Assembly: GCF_020866905.1 (NCBI RefSeq)
Contig: NZ_JAIVCC010000002.1
Span: forward strand, 124,001 to 188,000
Direction: 5' to 3'
DNA length: 64,000 nt
From: Salinimicrobium sediminilitoris
GTDB taxonomy: Bacteria; Bacteroidota; Bacteroidia; Flavobacteriales; Flavobacteriaceae
Shown: piece by piece, positions 53,753-62,733 of the stretch
Position numbering within the stretch: the stretch's first letter is position 1
Layout: every line of letters begins with the position of its first letter
Notes under the pieces: generated by a model
The model's input: the letters and a program-made list of their open reading frames with translations, nothing else
What the model was told of the DNA's origin: nothing
Databases searched by the model: none
Position numbers and translations under genes: made by a program

Positions 53753-54344
53753 TATTTTTTAGTTTTACCTTTAAATATTCTGTAATCTTTTCAATGGATT
53801 CATTTATGGACATTTGCTGCGTCCTGATCTCTAAAGCAGGTTCTTCAGGAGCTTCATAGGGAGAGCTAATTCCTGTAAAATTTTCAATTTCTCCGGCTCT
53901 GGCCTTCTTGTAGAGCCCCTTGACATCTCTTTCTTCACAAATAGAGAGTGGAGTGTTTACATAAATTTCTAAAAAATTACTTTCCCCGATTATTTTTCTC
54001 GCTTCCTCCCTATCCTGCTTCAAGGGTGAAATAAAAGCCGTAACGGTGACGATTCCAGCATCCATGAATAATTTCGCCACTTCAGCTATTCTTCTGTTAT
54101 TTTCTTTTCGATCCTCCAGAGAAAATGTAAGTCCTTTATTCAGACCACTACGTATATTATCCCCGTCAAGGGAATAGGTTTTTATTCCTTTGTGGAATAG
54201 TGCCTTTTCAAGATTATTTGCTATGGTGGATTTTCCCGAACCTGAAAGTCCTGTAAACCAAATCACAAATGAATTATGACCATTTTGTCGGTTGTGATCA
54301 TTCCTGGTGATATGGTAATTATGTTTGGTAATATTGGTAGACAT
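53745..54344 (-). CDS. cysC: CysC: adenylylsulfate kinase
   Basis: The 199-residue kinase has Walker A VIWFTGLSGSGKSTIANNL, YSLDGDNIRSGLNKGLTFS, EDRKENNRRIAEVAKLFMD and VTAFISPLKQDREEAR. It phosphorylates APS to PAPS, the sulfate donor. No PAPS reductase (CysH) or sulfite reductase is in the window, so PAPS here is best explained as a donor for sulfation. Confidence 0.95.
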   Translation of the reverse strand: MSTNITKHNYHITRNDHNRQNGHNSFVIWFTGLSGSGKSTIANNLEKALFHKGIKTYSLDGDNIRSGLNKGLTFSLEDRKENNRRIAEVAKLFMDAGIVTVTAFISPLKQDREEARKIIGESNFLEIYVNTPLSICEERDVKGLYKKARAGEIENFTGISSPYEAPEEPALEIRTQQMSINESIEKITEYLKVKLKNNE

Positions 54345-54349
54345 GGGGA

Positions 54350-54411
54350 ATTGTTAACTGGTTAATTCGTGAATGGTTAATTGGTTAATTTGTTGATTTG
54401 TTAATTTTGTT
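54350..54411. repeat. Degenerate GTTAATT repeats in the cysC upstream gap
   Basis: GTTAACT, GGTTAATTCGTGAAT, GGTTAATTGGTTAATTTGTTG and TTGTTAATTTTG form a tract of at least five degenerate copies of a (G)GTTAATT unit, just upstream of the cysC start (54344). Part may be a slippage-generated repeat; no gene is present. Confidence 0.45.
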
Positions 54412-54502
54412 TGCGAAGTTTTCAAATTCGGGGTTGGGCTTTGGGATTTAATTTTTTCATTTAATAGTTCCACTCTCTACTTTTCTTAAGTTTTCTCTTT
54501 TT

Positions 54503-54958
54503 TCATTTTTCATACATCACTGTTTTTGCTTCTTTGCTTCTTCGGTTGGGGAGACCGAAATCTATACGATACCATATTCTTTCGTGCAGGTAATACAAAA
54601 CCATTTTGGTAACCACTTCAGCAACACCAATTTTTACTCCTGTCATTGGGTTTCCCGAAATAATCCAGGCAAGTAGCATCGTATCCATAGTTCCAATCGC
54701 GCGCCAGGAAAAGGTTTTAGCGATGTGACGTTTCTTACTATCATCACCATTTTTCTTAATCCCGAGTTTCACCTTAAACCAAACACGCTCGTGAAGGTAG
54801 TACAAGATCATTTTTGTAATTACTTCAGCAGCACCTACCTGTAATCCTATCACAGGCTCCCCGGAAATTAACCATGCCAGTACTATGGTGTCTAACGTAC
54901 CAACAATTCTCCAGGTCACGGCTTTGGCCAGGTGACGCTTATAGGATTTATCCTTCAT
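54503..54958 (-). CDS. Tandem DUF2061 membrane protein
   Basis: The 151-residue protein has two DUF2061 copies at about residues 7-65 and 75-133 (KRHLAKAVTWRIVGTLDT and KRHIAKTFSWRAIGTMDT, both ending LYYLHER with Trp-Phe or Trp-Tyr). Each copy has two hydrophobic stretches. DUF2061 proteins accompany sulfate-activation genes in several bacteria; the molecular role is unknown. Its start overlaps cysQ by 11 nt. Confidence 0.88.
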   Translation of the reverse strand: MKDKSYKRHLAKAVTWRIVGTLDTIVLAWLISGEPVIGLQVGAAEVITKMILYYLHERVWFKVKLGIKKNGDDSKKRHIAKTFSWRAIGTMDTMLLAWIISGNPMTGVKIGVAEVVTKMVLYYLHERIWYRIDFGLPNRRSKEAKTVMYEK

Positions 54959-55754
54959 AGGAGACGAAGAAGTGGTCGTTTAACAAATTTTTCCGATTAT
55001 ATGTTATTGACTCTCCAGAATTTTTCAGAAGGCATTTTAAACCTACAGCCTCACAAATAGCCTGCCCCGCAGCTGTATCCCATTCCATGGTAGGTGCAAA
55101 ACGCGGATATATCTGGGCAGCACCTTCAGCTACAAGACAAAACTTAAGGGAACTGCCTTTAGAAACCACTTCAACCTCTTTTCCCTTTTTCTTCAGGTCT
55201 TCAATAAAATCAAGAGTATCTTGATTCATATGGGAGCGACTCCCCACCACTTTTATAAAAGTACCTGCCGCCTTAGGTCGAATTTCTTCAGTTCCATCCT
55301 TGAATTTTTCGTATTGCTCTGTAGTCGTATTGACAGACACCCGATACGCCTTCCCGTCGTTAACATCAGCAAAGTATAGCATTTGCAATGCCGGGGCATA
55401 TATGACACCTAACTTTGGCTTACCCTCTTCAATTAAAGCTATATTAACCGTAAATTCCCCATTCCGTTTTATAAATTCTTTTGTACCATCAAGAGGATCA
55501 ACTATCCAGCATTTAGTCCAGTTTTTCCTTTTTTCATAAGATATTTGCTTATTCTCTTCACTAATAATTGGAATACCAGTAGGAACTAAATACTTATTAA
55601 TGATGTCATTCGCTCGTTCATCAGCTATTGTGAGAGGAGATTCATCTTTTTTCTGCACTATTTGAAAATCCTCTTCCTTATAAATATCCATAATAGCTCG
55701 TCCTGCCTTAAGAGCTGCCATGATCGCGGTTTGAAGGTTTGGATTATTCATCAT
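54948..55754 (-). CDS. cysQ: CysQ: 3'(2'),5'-bisphosphate nucleotidase
   Basis: The 268-residue enzyme has the inositol-phosphatase-like metal motifs IPIISEENKQISYE, CWIVDPLDGTKEFIKRNGEF and ATMEWDTAAGQAICEAVGL. It hydrolyses 3'-phosphoadenosine 5'-phosphate, the by-product of sulfotransferases, to AMP. Its presence completes a PAPS cycle with cysN, cysD, cysC and the sulfotransferase. Confidence 0.94.
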   Translation of the reverse strand: MMNNPNLQTAIMAALKAGRAIMDIYKEEDFQIVQKKDESPLTIADERANDIINKYLVPTGIPIISEENKQISYEKRKNWTKCWIVDPLDGTKEFIKRNGEFTVNIALIEEGKPKLGVIYAPALQMLYFADVNDGKAYRVSVNTTTEQYEKFKDGTEEIRPKAAGTFIKVVGSRSHMNQDTLDFIEDLKKKGKEVEVVSKGSSLKFCLVAEGAAQIYPRFAPTMEWDTAAGQAICEAVGLKCLLKNSGESITYNRKNLLNDHFFVSYEG

Positions 55755-55808
55755 TGTTCAATTATTTTTTAATCAAATTAAAGGGTTAAAAGAGAAAATT
55801 GAACTCTG

Positions 55809-57203
55809 TTAATTTCCTATAGCATAAAACTCGAAGCCTATTTCCTTTTTCGTCTTTGGCTCCAGCAACCTCCTACCATCGAACAGGAAGGCAGGCTTCA
55901 GCATCTGATCATATAGCTTTTGCCAATCCAGTTCTTTGAATTCATTCCATTCTGTAAGTACCGCAATGGCATGTGCATCTTCACAAGCTTCATAGGGCGA
56001 ATCTACAACCGTTACTGCCTGACGGTTGGCATCTCCGCTACGGCTTCCCAGATAGTCAAGATCTGAATATATCTGCTCTTCTGTCACTTTTGGGTCATAA
56101 ACCACGATCTCCGCCTGTTCATTGAGGAGATAATCGGCTACATAAATCGCTGCCGATTCACGGGTGTCATTGGTATCCTTTTTAAAGGCCCAGCCAAGTA
56201 AGGCAATTTTTTTACCGGCAACAGTATTGTACATGGTTTGGACCATATTGGCGGCAAAGCGCCTTTTTTGATGGTCATTCATGATGATGACCTGCTCCCA
56301 GTAATCAGCAACCTCCTGAAGGTTGTAGGTTCTGGCGATATAAACCAGGTTCAGGATATCCTTTTGAAAACAGGATCCTCCAAAACCTACAGAAGCCTTC
56401 AGGAACTTTGATCCTACCCTGCTATCCATTCCAACAGCCCTGGAAACTTCATTCACATCGGCTCCTGTCTTCTCACATAATTCTGAAATTGCATTAATGG
56501 AAGATACTCTTTGCGCCAAAAAAGCATTTGCAGTAAGTTTGGATAATTCTGAAGACCAGACATTGGTGGTCAGGATCCTCTCTTTGGGCACCCACGAAGC
56601 ATAAATATTCACCAGGGCATCCATTGCTTCCCGACCTTCTTCGGTTTCCACATCCCCACCGATCAATACCCTGTCCGGATTTCTCAGATCCTCAACTGCA
56701 GTACCCTCCGCAAGAAATTCGGGATTGGAAAGGATCTGGTACTTTACTCCGTTTCCTGCATTATCCAGAATATTTTTCAGGGCAGCTGCTGTTCTTACCG
56801 GTAACGTGGATTTCTCAATTACTATTTTGTCATTCTTAGCTACTGCCGCAATTTGACGGGCACAAAGCTCAATATATTTAAGATCGGCAGCCATGCCTTT
56901 ACCAATTCCATAAGTCTTTGTTGGTGTGTTTACGGAAATGAAGATCATATCGGCCTCATCTATCGCCCTGTCTACATCTGTAGAAAAGAATAAATTTTTT
57001 CCTCTTGTCTCTTCAACAATTTCAGAAAGTCCAGGTTCATAGATAGGGATGTTTTGGACATCGGGGTCATTCCATTGCTTTATCCTCTTTTCGTTAATAT
57101 CTACGACAGTAACTTTAACTTTTGAACATTTCTGCGCGATTACTGCCATTGTAGGCCCTCCTACGTAACCGGCGCCAATGCAACATATGTTTTTTATTTT
57201 CAT
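55809..57203 (-). CDS. UDP-glucose 6-dehydrogenase
   Basis: The 464-residue dehydrogenase has [39 protein letters not shown], the catalytic Cys in [17 protein letters not shown] and [17 protein letters not shown]. The [12 protein letters not shown] form is the animal-like class of UDP-Glc dehydrogenase. It makes UDP-glucuronate, a likely precursor for the 4-epimerase at 49539 and for uronic acids in the polymer. Confidence 0.93.
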   Translation of the reverse strand: MKIKNICCIGAGYVGGPTMAVIAQKCSKVKVTVVDINEKRIKQWNDPDVQNIPIYEPGLSEIVEETRGKNLFFSTDVDRAIDEADMIFISVNTPTKTYGIGKGMAADLKYIELCARQIAAVAKNDKIVIEKSTLPVRTAAALKNILDNAGNGVKYQILSNPEFLAEGTAVEDLRNPDRVLIGGDVETEEGREAMDALVNIYASWVPKERILTTNVWSSELSKLTANAFLAQRVSSINAISELCEKTGADVNEVSRAVGMDSRVGSKFLKASVGFGGSCFQKDILNLVYIARTYNLQEVADYWEQVIIMNDHQKRRFAANMVQTMYNTVAGKKIALLGWAFKKDTNDTRESAAIYVADYLLNEQAEIVVYDPKVTEEQIYSDLDYLGSRSGDANRQAVTVVDSPYEACEDAHAIAVLTEWNEFKELDWQKLYDQMLKPAFLFDGRRLLEPKTKKEIGFEFYAIGN

Positions 57204-57323
57204 GATATTGATTTCACTGATCTTAAAGGGTTTTGCGGATTTTTTGGATTTTTTAGAATCCAGATCCTTTAAAATATCAGATTTTATTTTAATGGTTCAT
57301 CGCTCACCTATAGGGGTTGGAGG

Positions 57324-58607
57324 CTAAAGCTTTTTATCACACCTGCCCCCCAACACTCCTTTTACATCATAGATCACCGTCTGTCCGTTTTTGAACTGAT
57401 CGAGGTCGAGATCCAGGAATTCTTTATGGGCAACAGTCAATACAACTGCTTCAAATTTTTCTTTAGGCAATTCTTTTGTAGTGGTGAGGCCATATTCATG
57501 CTGCACTTCGTCCGTGTCTGCGAGTGGGTCGTAGATAGTGATATTGGTACCGTATTCTCTCAGATTTTTAATGACATCTACCACTTTCGTGTTCCGTACA
57601 TCCGGACAATTTTCTTTAAAAGTTATTCCCAGTACAAGAATATTTGCTCCTTTCACCTTCTGATCATTCTGGAGCATTAGCTTCACAACTTCCGAGGCAA
57701 CATATTGTCCCATGGAATCGTTCATTCTTCTTCCTGCCAAAATGATCTCAGGGTGGTAACCGATCTCCTGAGCTTTCTGTGCCAGGTAATAAGGATCTAC
57801 TCCAATACAATGACCACCAACCAAACCTGGTTTGAACGGAAGAAAGTTCCACTTGGTGCCGGCTGCTTCTAATACCGCCTGGGTATCGATCTCCATCATA
57901 TTAAAGATTTTCGCAAGTTCATTGACAAAGGCAATGTTAATGTCACGCTGAGAGTTCTCAATTACTTTTGCTGCTTCGGCCACTTTTATCGTGGGTGCCA
58001 GATGGGTACCGGCAGTAATTACTGAAGAGTAAAGCTCATCTACCTTTTTCCCGATTTCAGGAGTAGAGCCCGCAGTCACCTTTAAGATCTTTTCTACCGT
58101 ATGCTCCTTATCTCCCGGATTAATTCTTTCCGGAGAGTAGCCTACAAAGAAATCTTCATTGAATTTCATGCCGCTCACTCTTTCCAACACCGGAACGCAT
58201 TCGTCCTCAGTTGCTCCAGGAAAAACTGTAGATTCATAAATTACGATATCACCCTTTTTAAGAACTTTTCCCACAGACTCACTACTTTTATACAGCGGAG
58301 TAAGATCAGGCCGGTTATTTTTATCTACAGGTGTAGGTACAGTGATCACGAAATAATTACAGTCTTTGATATCCTCAAGTTCTGCAGTGCAGTACAGCCC
58401 ATTTTCATTAGAAGGGGATTCCACCAGTACTTCCTGCAATTCATCATTTTCAACTTCAAGAGTTGTATCCTTCCCTTTCCTGAGTTCTTCTACTCTTTTT
58501 CTGTTAATATCAAAACCAATTGTCGGGTATTTCGTAGCAAATAATCTTGCCAAGGGAAGGCCTACATAGCCTAACCCAATAAGTGCAATTCTTTTTTCGT
58601 CTTTCAT
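57324..58607 (-). CDS. UDP-N-acetylhexosamine dehydrogenase (TviB/WbpA-like)
   Basis: From the ATG at 58607 the protein has 427 residues (a longer frame reaches 58658). It starts MKDEKRIALIGLGYVGLPLA, and has VITVPTPVDKNNRPDLTPLY, IVIYESTVFPGATEDECVPV, the catalytic Cys in LVGGHCIGVDPYYLAQKA and LGITFKENCPDVRNTK. This is the TviB/WbpA/WecC-type nucleotide-sugar dehydrogenase, giving a UDP-N-acetylaminouronic acid. The TviC-like epimerase at 59406 in the same operon points to UDP-GalNAcA. Confidence 0.92.
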   Translation of the reverse strand: MKDEKRIALIGLGYVGLPLARLFATKYPTIGFDINRKRVEELRKGKDTTLEVENDELQEVLVESPSNENGLYCTAELEDIKDCNYFVITVPTPVDKNNRPDLTPLYKSSESVGKVLKKGDIVIYESTVFPGATEDECVPVLERVSGMKFNEDFFVGYSPERINPGDKEHTVEKILKVTAGSTPEIGKKVDELYSSVITAGTHLAPTIKVAEAAKVIENSQRDINIAFVNELAKIFNMMEIDTQAVLEAAGTKWNFLPFKPGLVGGHCIGVDPYYLAQKAQEIGYHPEIILAGRRMNDSMGQYVASEVVKLMLQNDQKVKGANILVLGITFKENCPDVRNTKVVDVIKNLREYGTNITIYDPLADTDEVQHEYGLTTTKELPKEKFEAVVLTVAHKEFLDLDLDQFKNGQTVIYDVKGVLGGRCDKKL

Positions 58608-58611
58608 AAAA

Positions 58612-59328
58612 TTATTTTTGCCATAAATGATAAACGTACTCGGGCTCTTTAAGTTCAAATCCGTAACGTTTATAAATTGCTAATGCTTTTTTGTTTAAAT
58701 TTTGGGTGCCGCTTAATACCTTTGTTACTCCCTTTGAAAACATTACTGACTCTGCTGCTCTCATCAATGCAAAGGAAATACCTTTTCCCTCGTATTCCCG
58801 GGCAACCGCAAAAAGAGGAGCATATCCGATCCCATTTCCTACCTTTAAAGTGGAAAATCCAATTATCCTTTCATTTTCCCTGTACACCAAGACCTCTGTG
58901 GCCATTTTCTTGTTCACTGAATTGATTATGTAATTTTCAAAGATTTCATCACACTGCTCTTTAGTAATATTGGGATCATTTCCAAATCTCCCCTGAGCTC
59001 CCGCTAATTGAGCTAATTTTATTAGGTCCTCATCGGGATAATCGTCAGAATAAAAACTGATATTTCTATGAAAATCGTTAACTTCATTCAGCTGTTTAAC
59101 GATAGGAATTCTCGTCATTACCAAATAAAACTTATAAAAAGGATTTTCCTTAAGACTTTCAGATAAGGGATTTTCACTCACATAATAAGCTAGCTTAATA
59201 TCCTCGTTATAAATCTCTTCTAATAAGGTTAAGCCTTTCCTGTCTTTAAGTGTATCGGCTTTTAGTCTGGCCACATTAAAATTAAAAAAATCGGTATCCC
59301 AAGAAATAATTTCGAATTGCTCGCTCAT
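58612..59328 (-). CDS. GNAT acyltransferase (WecD-like)
   Basis: From the ATG at 59328 the protein has 238 residues and starts MSEQFEIISWDTDFFNFNVA, like WecD. The cofactor region is REYEGKGISFALMRAAESVM, preceded by GFSTLKVGNGIGYAPLFAVA. An amino sugar of the UDP-GalNAcA pathway is a possible substrate. It sits 4 nt before the dehydrogenase gene, so they are coupled. Confidence 0.78.
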   Translation of the reverse strand: MSEQFEIISWDTDFFNFNVARLKADTLKDRKGLTLLEEIYNEDIKLAYYVSENPLSESLKENPFYKFYLVMTRIPIVKQLNEVNDFHRNISFYSDDYPDEDLIKLAQLAGAQGRFGNDPNITKEQCDEIFENYIINSVNKKMATEVLVYRENERIIGFSTLKVGNGIGYAPLFAVAREYEGKGISFALMRAAESVMFSKGVTKVLSGTQNLNKKALAIYKRYGFELKEPEYVYHLWQK

Positions 59329-59405
59329 AAAACTATAATGAATGCACCCATGTGGTGATGAAGAAAGAAAAAACATTAATTCTAATGCCCATTTCTAGCA
59401 ACTTT

Positions 59406-60404
59406 TCATCTTAAATTTTCCCAGTACCAGTCAACAGCCTCTTTCAGACCATCTTCAATTCTATACTTGGGATCATAATTTAATAATTCTTTTGCTTTAT
59501 CTACTGAAGCCAGGGAATGCGGTATATCCCCTGCCCGATTGGGTCCATGTTTTACTTCCACATTTGCTATTTCAGGGTCGTATTGGGTAAGATATTTTTT
59601 CAAAAGCTCGGTGAGCTCCTTAAGGTTCGTCCTGTCCCCTACTGCTGTATTATAAACCTGGTTTAGTGCTTCTTTATTGTCTGTAGTCAAAGCAAGCAGG
59701 TTCATCTGGATGACATTATCTATATAAGTGAAATCCCTGGAGTAGGTGCCATCACCGTTAATTACGGGACTTTCATGCTTCATGAACTGTATGACGAATT
59801 TTGGAATAACAGCGGCATATGCCCCGTGAGGATCCTGTTTTCTTCCAAAGACATTGAAATAACGTAAACCCACGGTGCCCAGACCATAAGTAGAATGAAA
59901 AATATCTGCATACAATTCATTCACATATTTTGTAATAGCGTAGGGAGAAAGAGGTTTTCCAATTTTGTCCTCCACTTTTGGGAGAGCTTCAGAATCTCCA
60001 TACGTTGAAGAGCTTGCAGCATAAACAAACCTTTTCACCCCTTCATCCTTTGCTGCAACCAGCATATTTACAAATCCGGAAACATTGACATTATTACTGG
60101 TGATCGGATCATTTATGGAGCGAGGTACTGAACCCAGCGCAGCTTCATGTAACACATAATCTACTCCTGAGACTGCTTTTTTGCAGTCTTCAATATTTCT
60201 AATATCACCTTCAATTAAATTGAAATTCTTATGATCAATAATTGCAGAAAGATTTTCTTTTTTTCCGGTAGCAAAGTTATCAAGACAAACTACCCTGGCA
60301 TCTAATTTCAAAAGGCTCTCGCAGAGATTGGAACCTATGAATCCGGCACCCCCGGTGACCAATACTTTTGAAGAACTGAGCAATTCAAATTGTTTGCTGT
60401 TCAT
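59406..60404 (-). CDS. UDP-GlcNAc / UDP-GlcNAcA 4-epimerase (TviC/WbpP-like)
   Basis: The 332-residue SDR has KVLVTGGAGFIGSNLCESL, VLHEAALGSVPRSINDPITS (typical of WbpP/TviC), YAASSSTYGDSEALPK, YAITKYVNELYADIFHSTYG and YFNVFGRKQDPHGAYAAVIP. It converts between the gluco and galacto forms of the N-acetylated sugar or its uronic acid. With the TviB-like enzyme it makes UDP-GalNAcA. A -7 element lies upstream. Confidence 0.92.
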   Translation of the reverse strand: MNSKQFELLSSSKVLVTGGAGFIGSNLCESLLKLDARVVCLDNFATGKKENLSAIIDHKNFNLIEGDIRNIEDCKKAVSGVDYVLHEAALGSVPRSINDPITSNNVNVSGFVNMLVAAKDEGVKRFVYAASSSTYGDSEALPKVEDKIGKPLSPYAITKYVNELYADIFHSTYGLGTVGLRYFNVFGRKQDPHGAYAAVIPKFVIQFMKHESPVINGDGTYSRDFTYIDNVIQMNLLALTTDNKEALNQVYNTAVGDRTNLKELTELLKKYLTQYDPEIANVEVKHGPNRAGDIPHSLASVDKAKELLNYDPKYRIEDGLKEAVDWYWENLR

Positions 60405-60439
60405 TTAATAAAATTTGGGTTAATTATTTAATTTGCCGT

Positions 60440-60455
60440 CAAAGGTAAAACTTTG
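60440..60455 (-). promoter_or_regulatory. -7 element overlapped by an inverted repeat (possible operator)
   Basis: On the minus strand TACCTTTG at 60447-60440 matches the -7 consensus, 36 nt before the TviC-like start codon. The same bases fall in an inverted repeat CAAAG-N6-CTTTG (60440-60444 / 60451-60455). No TTG is found at normal spacing, so expression may need an activator or the LacI-type regulator encoded next door may bind here. This is inference. Confidence 0.35.
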
Positions 60456-60469
60456 CTGTAAGGTTTTTA

Positions 60470-61504
60470 TTAAATTCCTCTTAAAGAAGCTTCTTTTTCC
60501 GGAAACTGGGTAGATTCATAGTGCACTACTTCAGTATCGATTAAAATTTTTTCTTTTGGACCCGTTTTTTTTCTATTGATCCTTCCAATAAGGACTTCCA
60601 TTGCCTTTGCCCCTATTTTATCGGGAGACTGATCAACATAACTAACCGACGGAGTAAGATATTTAGCTAATCCTCCCCGTATGAACCCAATGATCTTCAG
60701 ATCTTCAGGAATGATTAATTTATTTTCATAAGCGAGCCTGTAGGTAAGCATTGTACTATCAAAATCACTGCACAAGACAGCTTCGACCTTATCCTCTAAT
60801 ATCATAATTAAGATCTTTTCCTTAAGACTTTCCATTTTGGCCGAATTAGCGATAAAAAAGGTATAGTCTTCACCCAAAGCCTTCCGGTAACCTTCAATTC
60901 GTGCCTTACCCACTCCCATATGGTGAATGGAAGTAGCCAAACCGATCTTTTTCACGCCTTTACTTTGAAGATCCCGGGTTGCATCATAAAAGATCTTTCT
61001 GTCATCAATTCCTACTTTATCCACCGGCATGTCAAAATCAATACGATCATAAAGCACTACCGGAATATCATATTGTATAATATTCATAATGTGATCAAAA
61101 TCTTTCTTTCTCTGGGTTTCTTCAGCAATTGCTATAAGGACTCCATCCACGAAGCCAGCAGTAAGCATTTCGGCTATTTGTTTTTCCCTTTCATGAGATT
61201 CATTAGAAATATAGGTTATCACCTGCAATCCTTCACGTTGTGCACTGGCCTCCATCCCGGAGAGAACTTTCGCAAAAAATGAATTCGCAATATTAGGTAT
61301 AATAACTCCTATAGTTCCACTTTTACTGCTTTTCAAATTAACGGCGGTAGGATTAGGGCGGTACTTGTGCAGAGCTGCCAGCTCTTTTACCCTTTCAATT
61401 GTTTTAGGACTAATTTCAGGGCTGTCATTTAATGCTTTTGAAACTGTAGACACAGATACATTCAGCAATTTAGCCAGTTCCTTCAGGGTAATTCTGGTTT
61501 TCAT
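60470..61504 (-). CDS. LacI/GalR-family transcriptional regulator
   Basis: From the ATG at 61504 the protein has 344 residues (a longer frame reaches 61531). It opens with the LacI helix-turn-helix TLKELAKLLNVSVSTVSKAL and hinge YRPNPTAVNLKSSKSGTIG, then a periplasmic-binding-protein-like effector domain (VGIDDRKIFYDATRDL, IGLATSIHHMGVGKARIEGY, VLCSDFDSTMLTY). LacI regulators in Bacteroidetes usually sense a sugar or phospho-sugar. It is the last gene on the minus strand and may regulate the polysaccharide locus; no direct proof. Confidence 0.92.
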   Translation of the reverse strand: MKTRITLKELAKLLNVSVSTVSKALNDSPEISPKTIERVKELAALHKYRPNPTAVNLKSSKSGTIGVIIPNIANSFFAKVLSGMEASAQREGLQVITYISNESHEREKQIAEMLTAGFVDGVLIAIAEETQRKKDFDHIMNIIQYDIPVVLYDRIDFDMPVDKVGIDDRKIFYDATRDLQSKGVKKIGLATSIHHMGVGKARIEGYRKALGEDYTFFIANSAKMESLKEKILIMILEDKVEAVLCSDFDSTMLTYRLAYENKLIIPEDLKIIGFIRGGLAKYLTPSVSYVDQSPDKIGAKAMEVLIGRINRKKTGPKEKILIDTEVVHYESTQFPEKEASLRGI

Positions 61505-61530
61505 TTTGAAAAGAATATAGGGATTAATCA

Positions 61531-61538
61531 CAAATGTA
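61531..61538 (-). promoter_or_regulatory. -7 element for the LacI-type gene
   Basis: TACATTTG (minus, 61538-61531) fits the -7 consensus and puts the transcript start about 20 nt before the ATG at 61504. This supports that start over the upstream ATG at 61531, which overlaps the box. A clear TTG at usual spacing is not seen. Confidence 0.45.
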
Positions 61539-61616
61539 ATAAAGCCGCGTTAATTGAGGTATTTTTAGCCTGAAACTTCAGCCGAAATTTATATATTAAT
61601 TTAAAATGAGTTAGAA

Positions 61617-61760
61617 ATGAAATTTTTTACCAGCTACTGGTTTTACATAATTGCTGCCCTTATTACAATCTTTGGTCTCCTTACCGGTTGGTACTTTTTC
61701 TTCCTTTTAATCCTACCCTTTGGCTTTTTCAATTTTGGCAAAAAAGACGGCGAGAAGTAG
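61617..61760 (+). CDS. Small membrane protein, 47 residues
   Basis: A 47-codon reading frame from ATG at 61617 to TAG at 61758-61760 begins MKFFTSYWFYIIAALITIFG, has one or two hydrophobic helices, and ends in a charged GKKDGEK tail. Similar small membrane proteins exist in flavobacteria, but the function is unknown. The clean length and hydrophobic pattern favour a real gene; it is divergent from the LacI-type gene. Confidence 0.6.
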   Translation: MKFFTSYWFYIIAALITIFGLLTGWYFFFLLILPFGFFNFGKKDGEK

Positions 61761-61847
61761 CTGCGTTAAATAATTACTAAACCAGCCCTTCCATTTGCAA
61801 AGATGAAACCTTGAACGTAATTTAATCCTGAACCAAAAAAGGCAATA

Positions 61848-62171
61848 ATGAAACAAAAAGGAACTCTGTCTCAAACCCTAAATATGTTGAGGACTGAAGA
61901 AGGATACGAAGAAGATTTTAACCTTCTTGATGAGAAAATAAAATCCAGTGAAGAAAGGGAGAAATTTTTCAACCAAAAATTTGTGGTAGATGAAGTGTAT
62001 AGATTCGAAGGGGCTTCTAACCCGGGAGATGAAGCTACTATTTATGCAATTACCACATCTTCGGGAAGAAAAGGTGTTCTCGTAGATGGCTTTAACTACA
62101 CTTCAGGTCAAATTTCAGAAGAACTATTGAAAAAACTGGATCTTAAGAGCAATCGCCCAACTTCAGAATAA
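61848..62171 (+). CDS. Conserved hypothetical protein, 107 residues
   Basis: The protein begins GTLSQTLNMLRTEEGYEEDF, has an acidic helical N-terminal half, then KFVVDEVYRFEGASNPGDEA and IYAITTSSGRKGVLVDGF. I recognise this as a small conserved Bacteroidetes family whose database names are unreliable (some copies are called phosphoribosylpyrophosphate synthetase, which its length and motifs do not support). It precedes dps, suggesting a stress context. Confidence 0.75.
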   Translation: MKQKGTLSQTLNMLRTEEGYEEDFNLLDEKIKSSEEREKFFNQKFVVDEVYRFEGASNPGDEATIYAITTSSGRKGVLVDGFNYTSGQISEELLKKLDLKSNRPTSE

Positions 62172-62173
62172 AC

Positions 62174-62204
62174 TTGGATTTACCCTATACTAATTGTATA
62201 TTTG
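62174..62204 (+). promoter_or_regulatory. Flavobacterial promoter for dps
   Basis: TTG at 62174-62176, a 20-nt spacer and TATATTTG at 62197-62204 match the consensus. The dps start codon follows 32 nt later, so dps has its own promoter. Confidence 0.65.
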
Positions 62205-62236
62205 AATACTAATCACAAAAACTATAAACAAAAACT

Positions 62237-62728
62237 ATGAGTTATTTAGGTCTAGACGCTAAAAAGACGTCAAATACAGTTCAGGAACTTAATGTTCTGT
62301 TAGCCGATTATCATTTATATTACCAGAAACTCCGTAATTATCACTGGAACGTCATAGGGAAGAATTTCTTTGACCTTCACGAAAAATTTGAAGAGCTTTA
62401 TGATGACGCAAAAATAAAGGTTGATGAGATCGCTGAGCGTATACTTACGCTAAGATATCAACCTACCAGTAATTTAAGTGAGTACCTGGAAAAATCTAAC
62501 CTGAAGGAATCAAAATCTGATCTCTCTGACTCTCAAATGATCAAAAACCTTTTGGATGATCATGGCACCCTTTTAAAACAAATGCGTAAGGTAGTGGAAG
62601 TGGCTGATAAAGGAGGAGATGAAGGTACTATTGATCTCATTGGAGCTTATATTAGAGAACTGGAAAAAACCAGCTGGATGTTGGATGCATGGAAAATGAA
62701 AACTTCCGAACAACATAAGCCGGTATAG
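62237..62728 (+). CDS. dps: Dps-family DNA-protection ferritin
   Basis: The 163-residue protein has the Dps ferroxidase signature NYHWNVIGKNFFDLHEKFEE followed by LYDDAKIKVDEIAERI, with the intersubunit His, Asp and Glu residues. Dps proteins form 12-mers that store iron and protect DNA from hydrogen peroxide. It is followed after 5 nt by the MscS gene. Confidence 0.93.
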   Translation: MSYLGLDAKKTSNTVQELNVLLADYHLYYQKLRNYHWNVIGKNFFDLHEKFEELYDDAKIKVDEIAERILTLRYQPTSNLSEYLEKSNLKESKSDLSDSQMIKNLLDDHGTLLKQMRKVVEVADKGGDEGTIDLIGAYIRELEKTSWMLDAWKMKTSEQHKPV

Positions 62729-62733
62729 TATAA

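Noticed and set aside
57324-58658. Longer start for the TviB-like dehydrogenase
   Set aside because: The extra 17 residues precede the usual MKDEKRIALIG start and overlap the upstream acyltransferase gene; the ATG at 58607 fits better.
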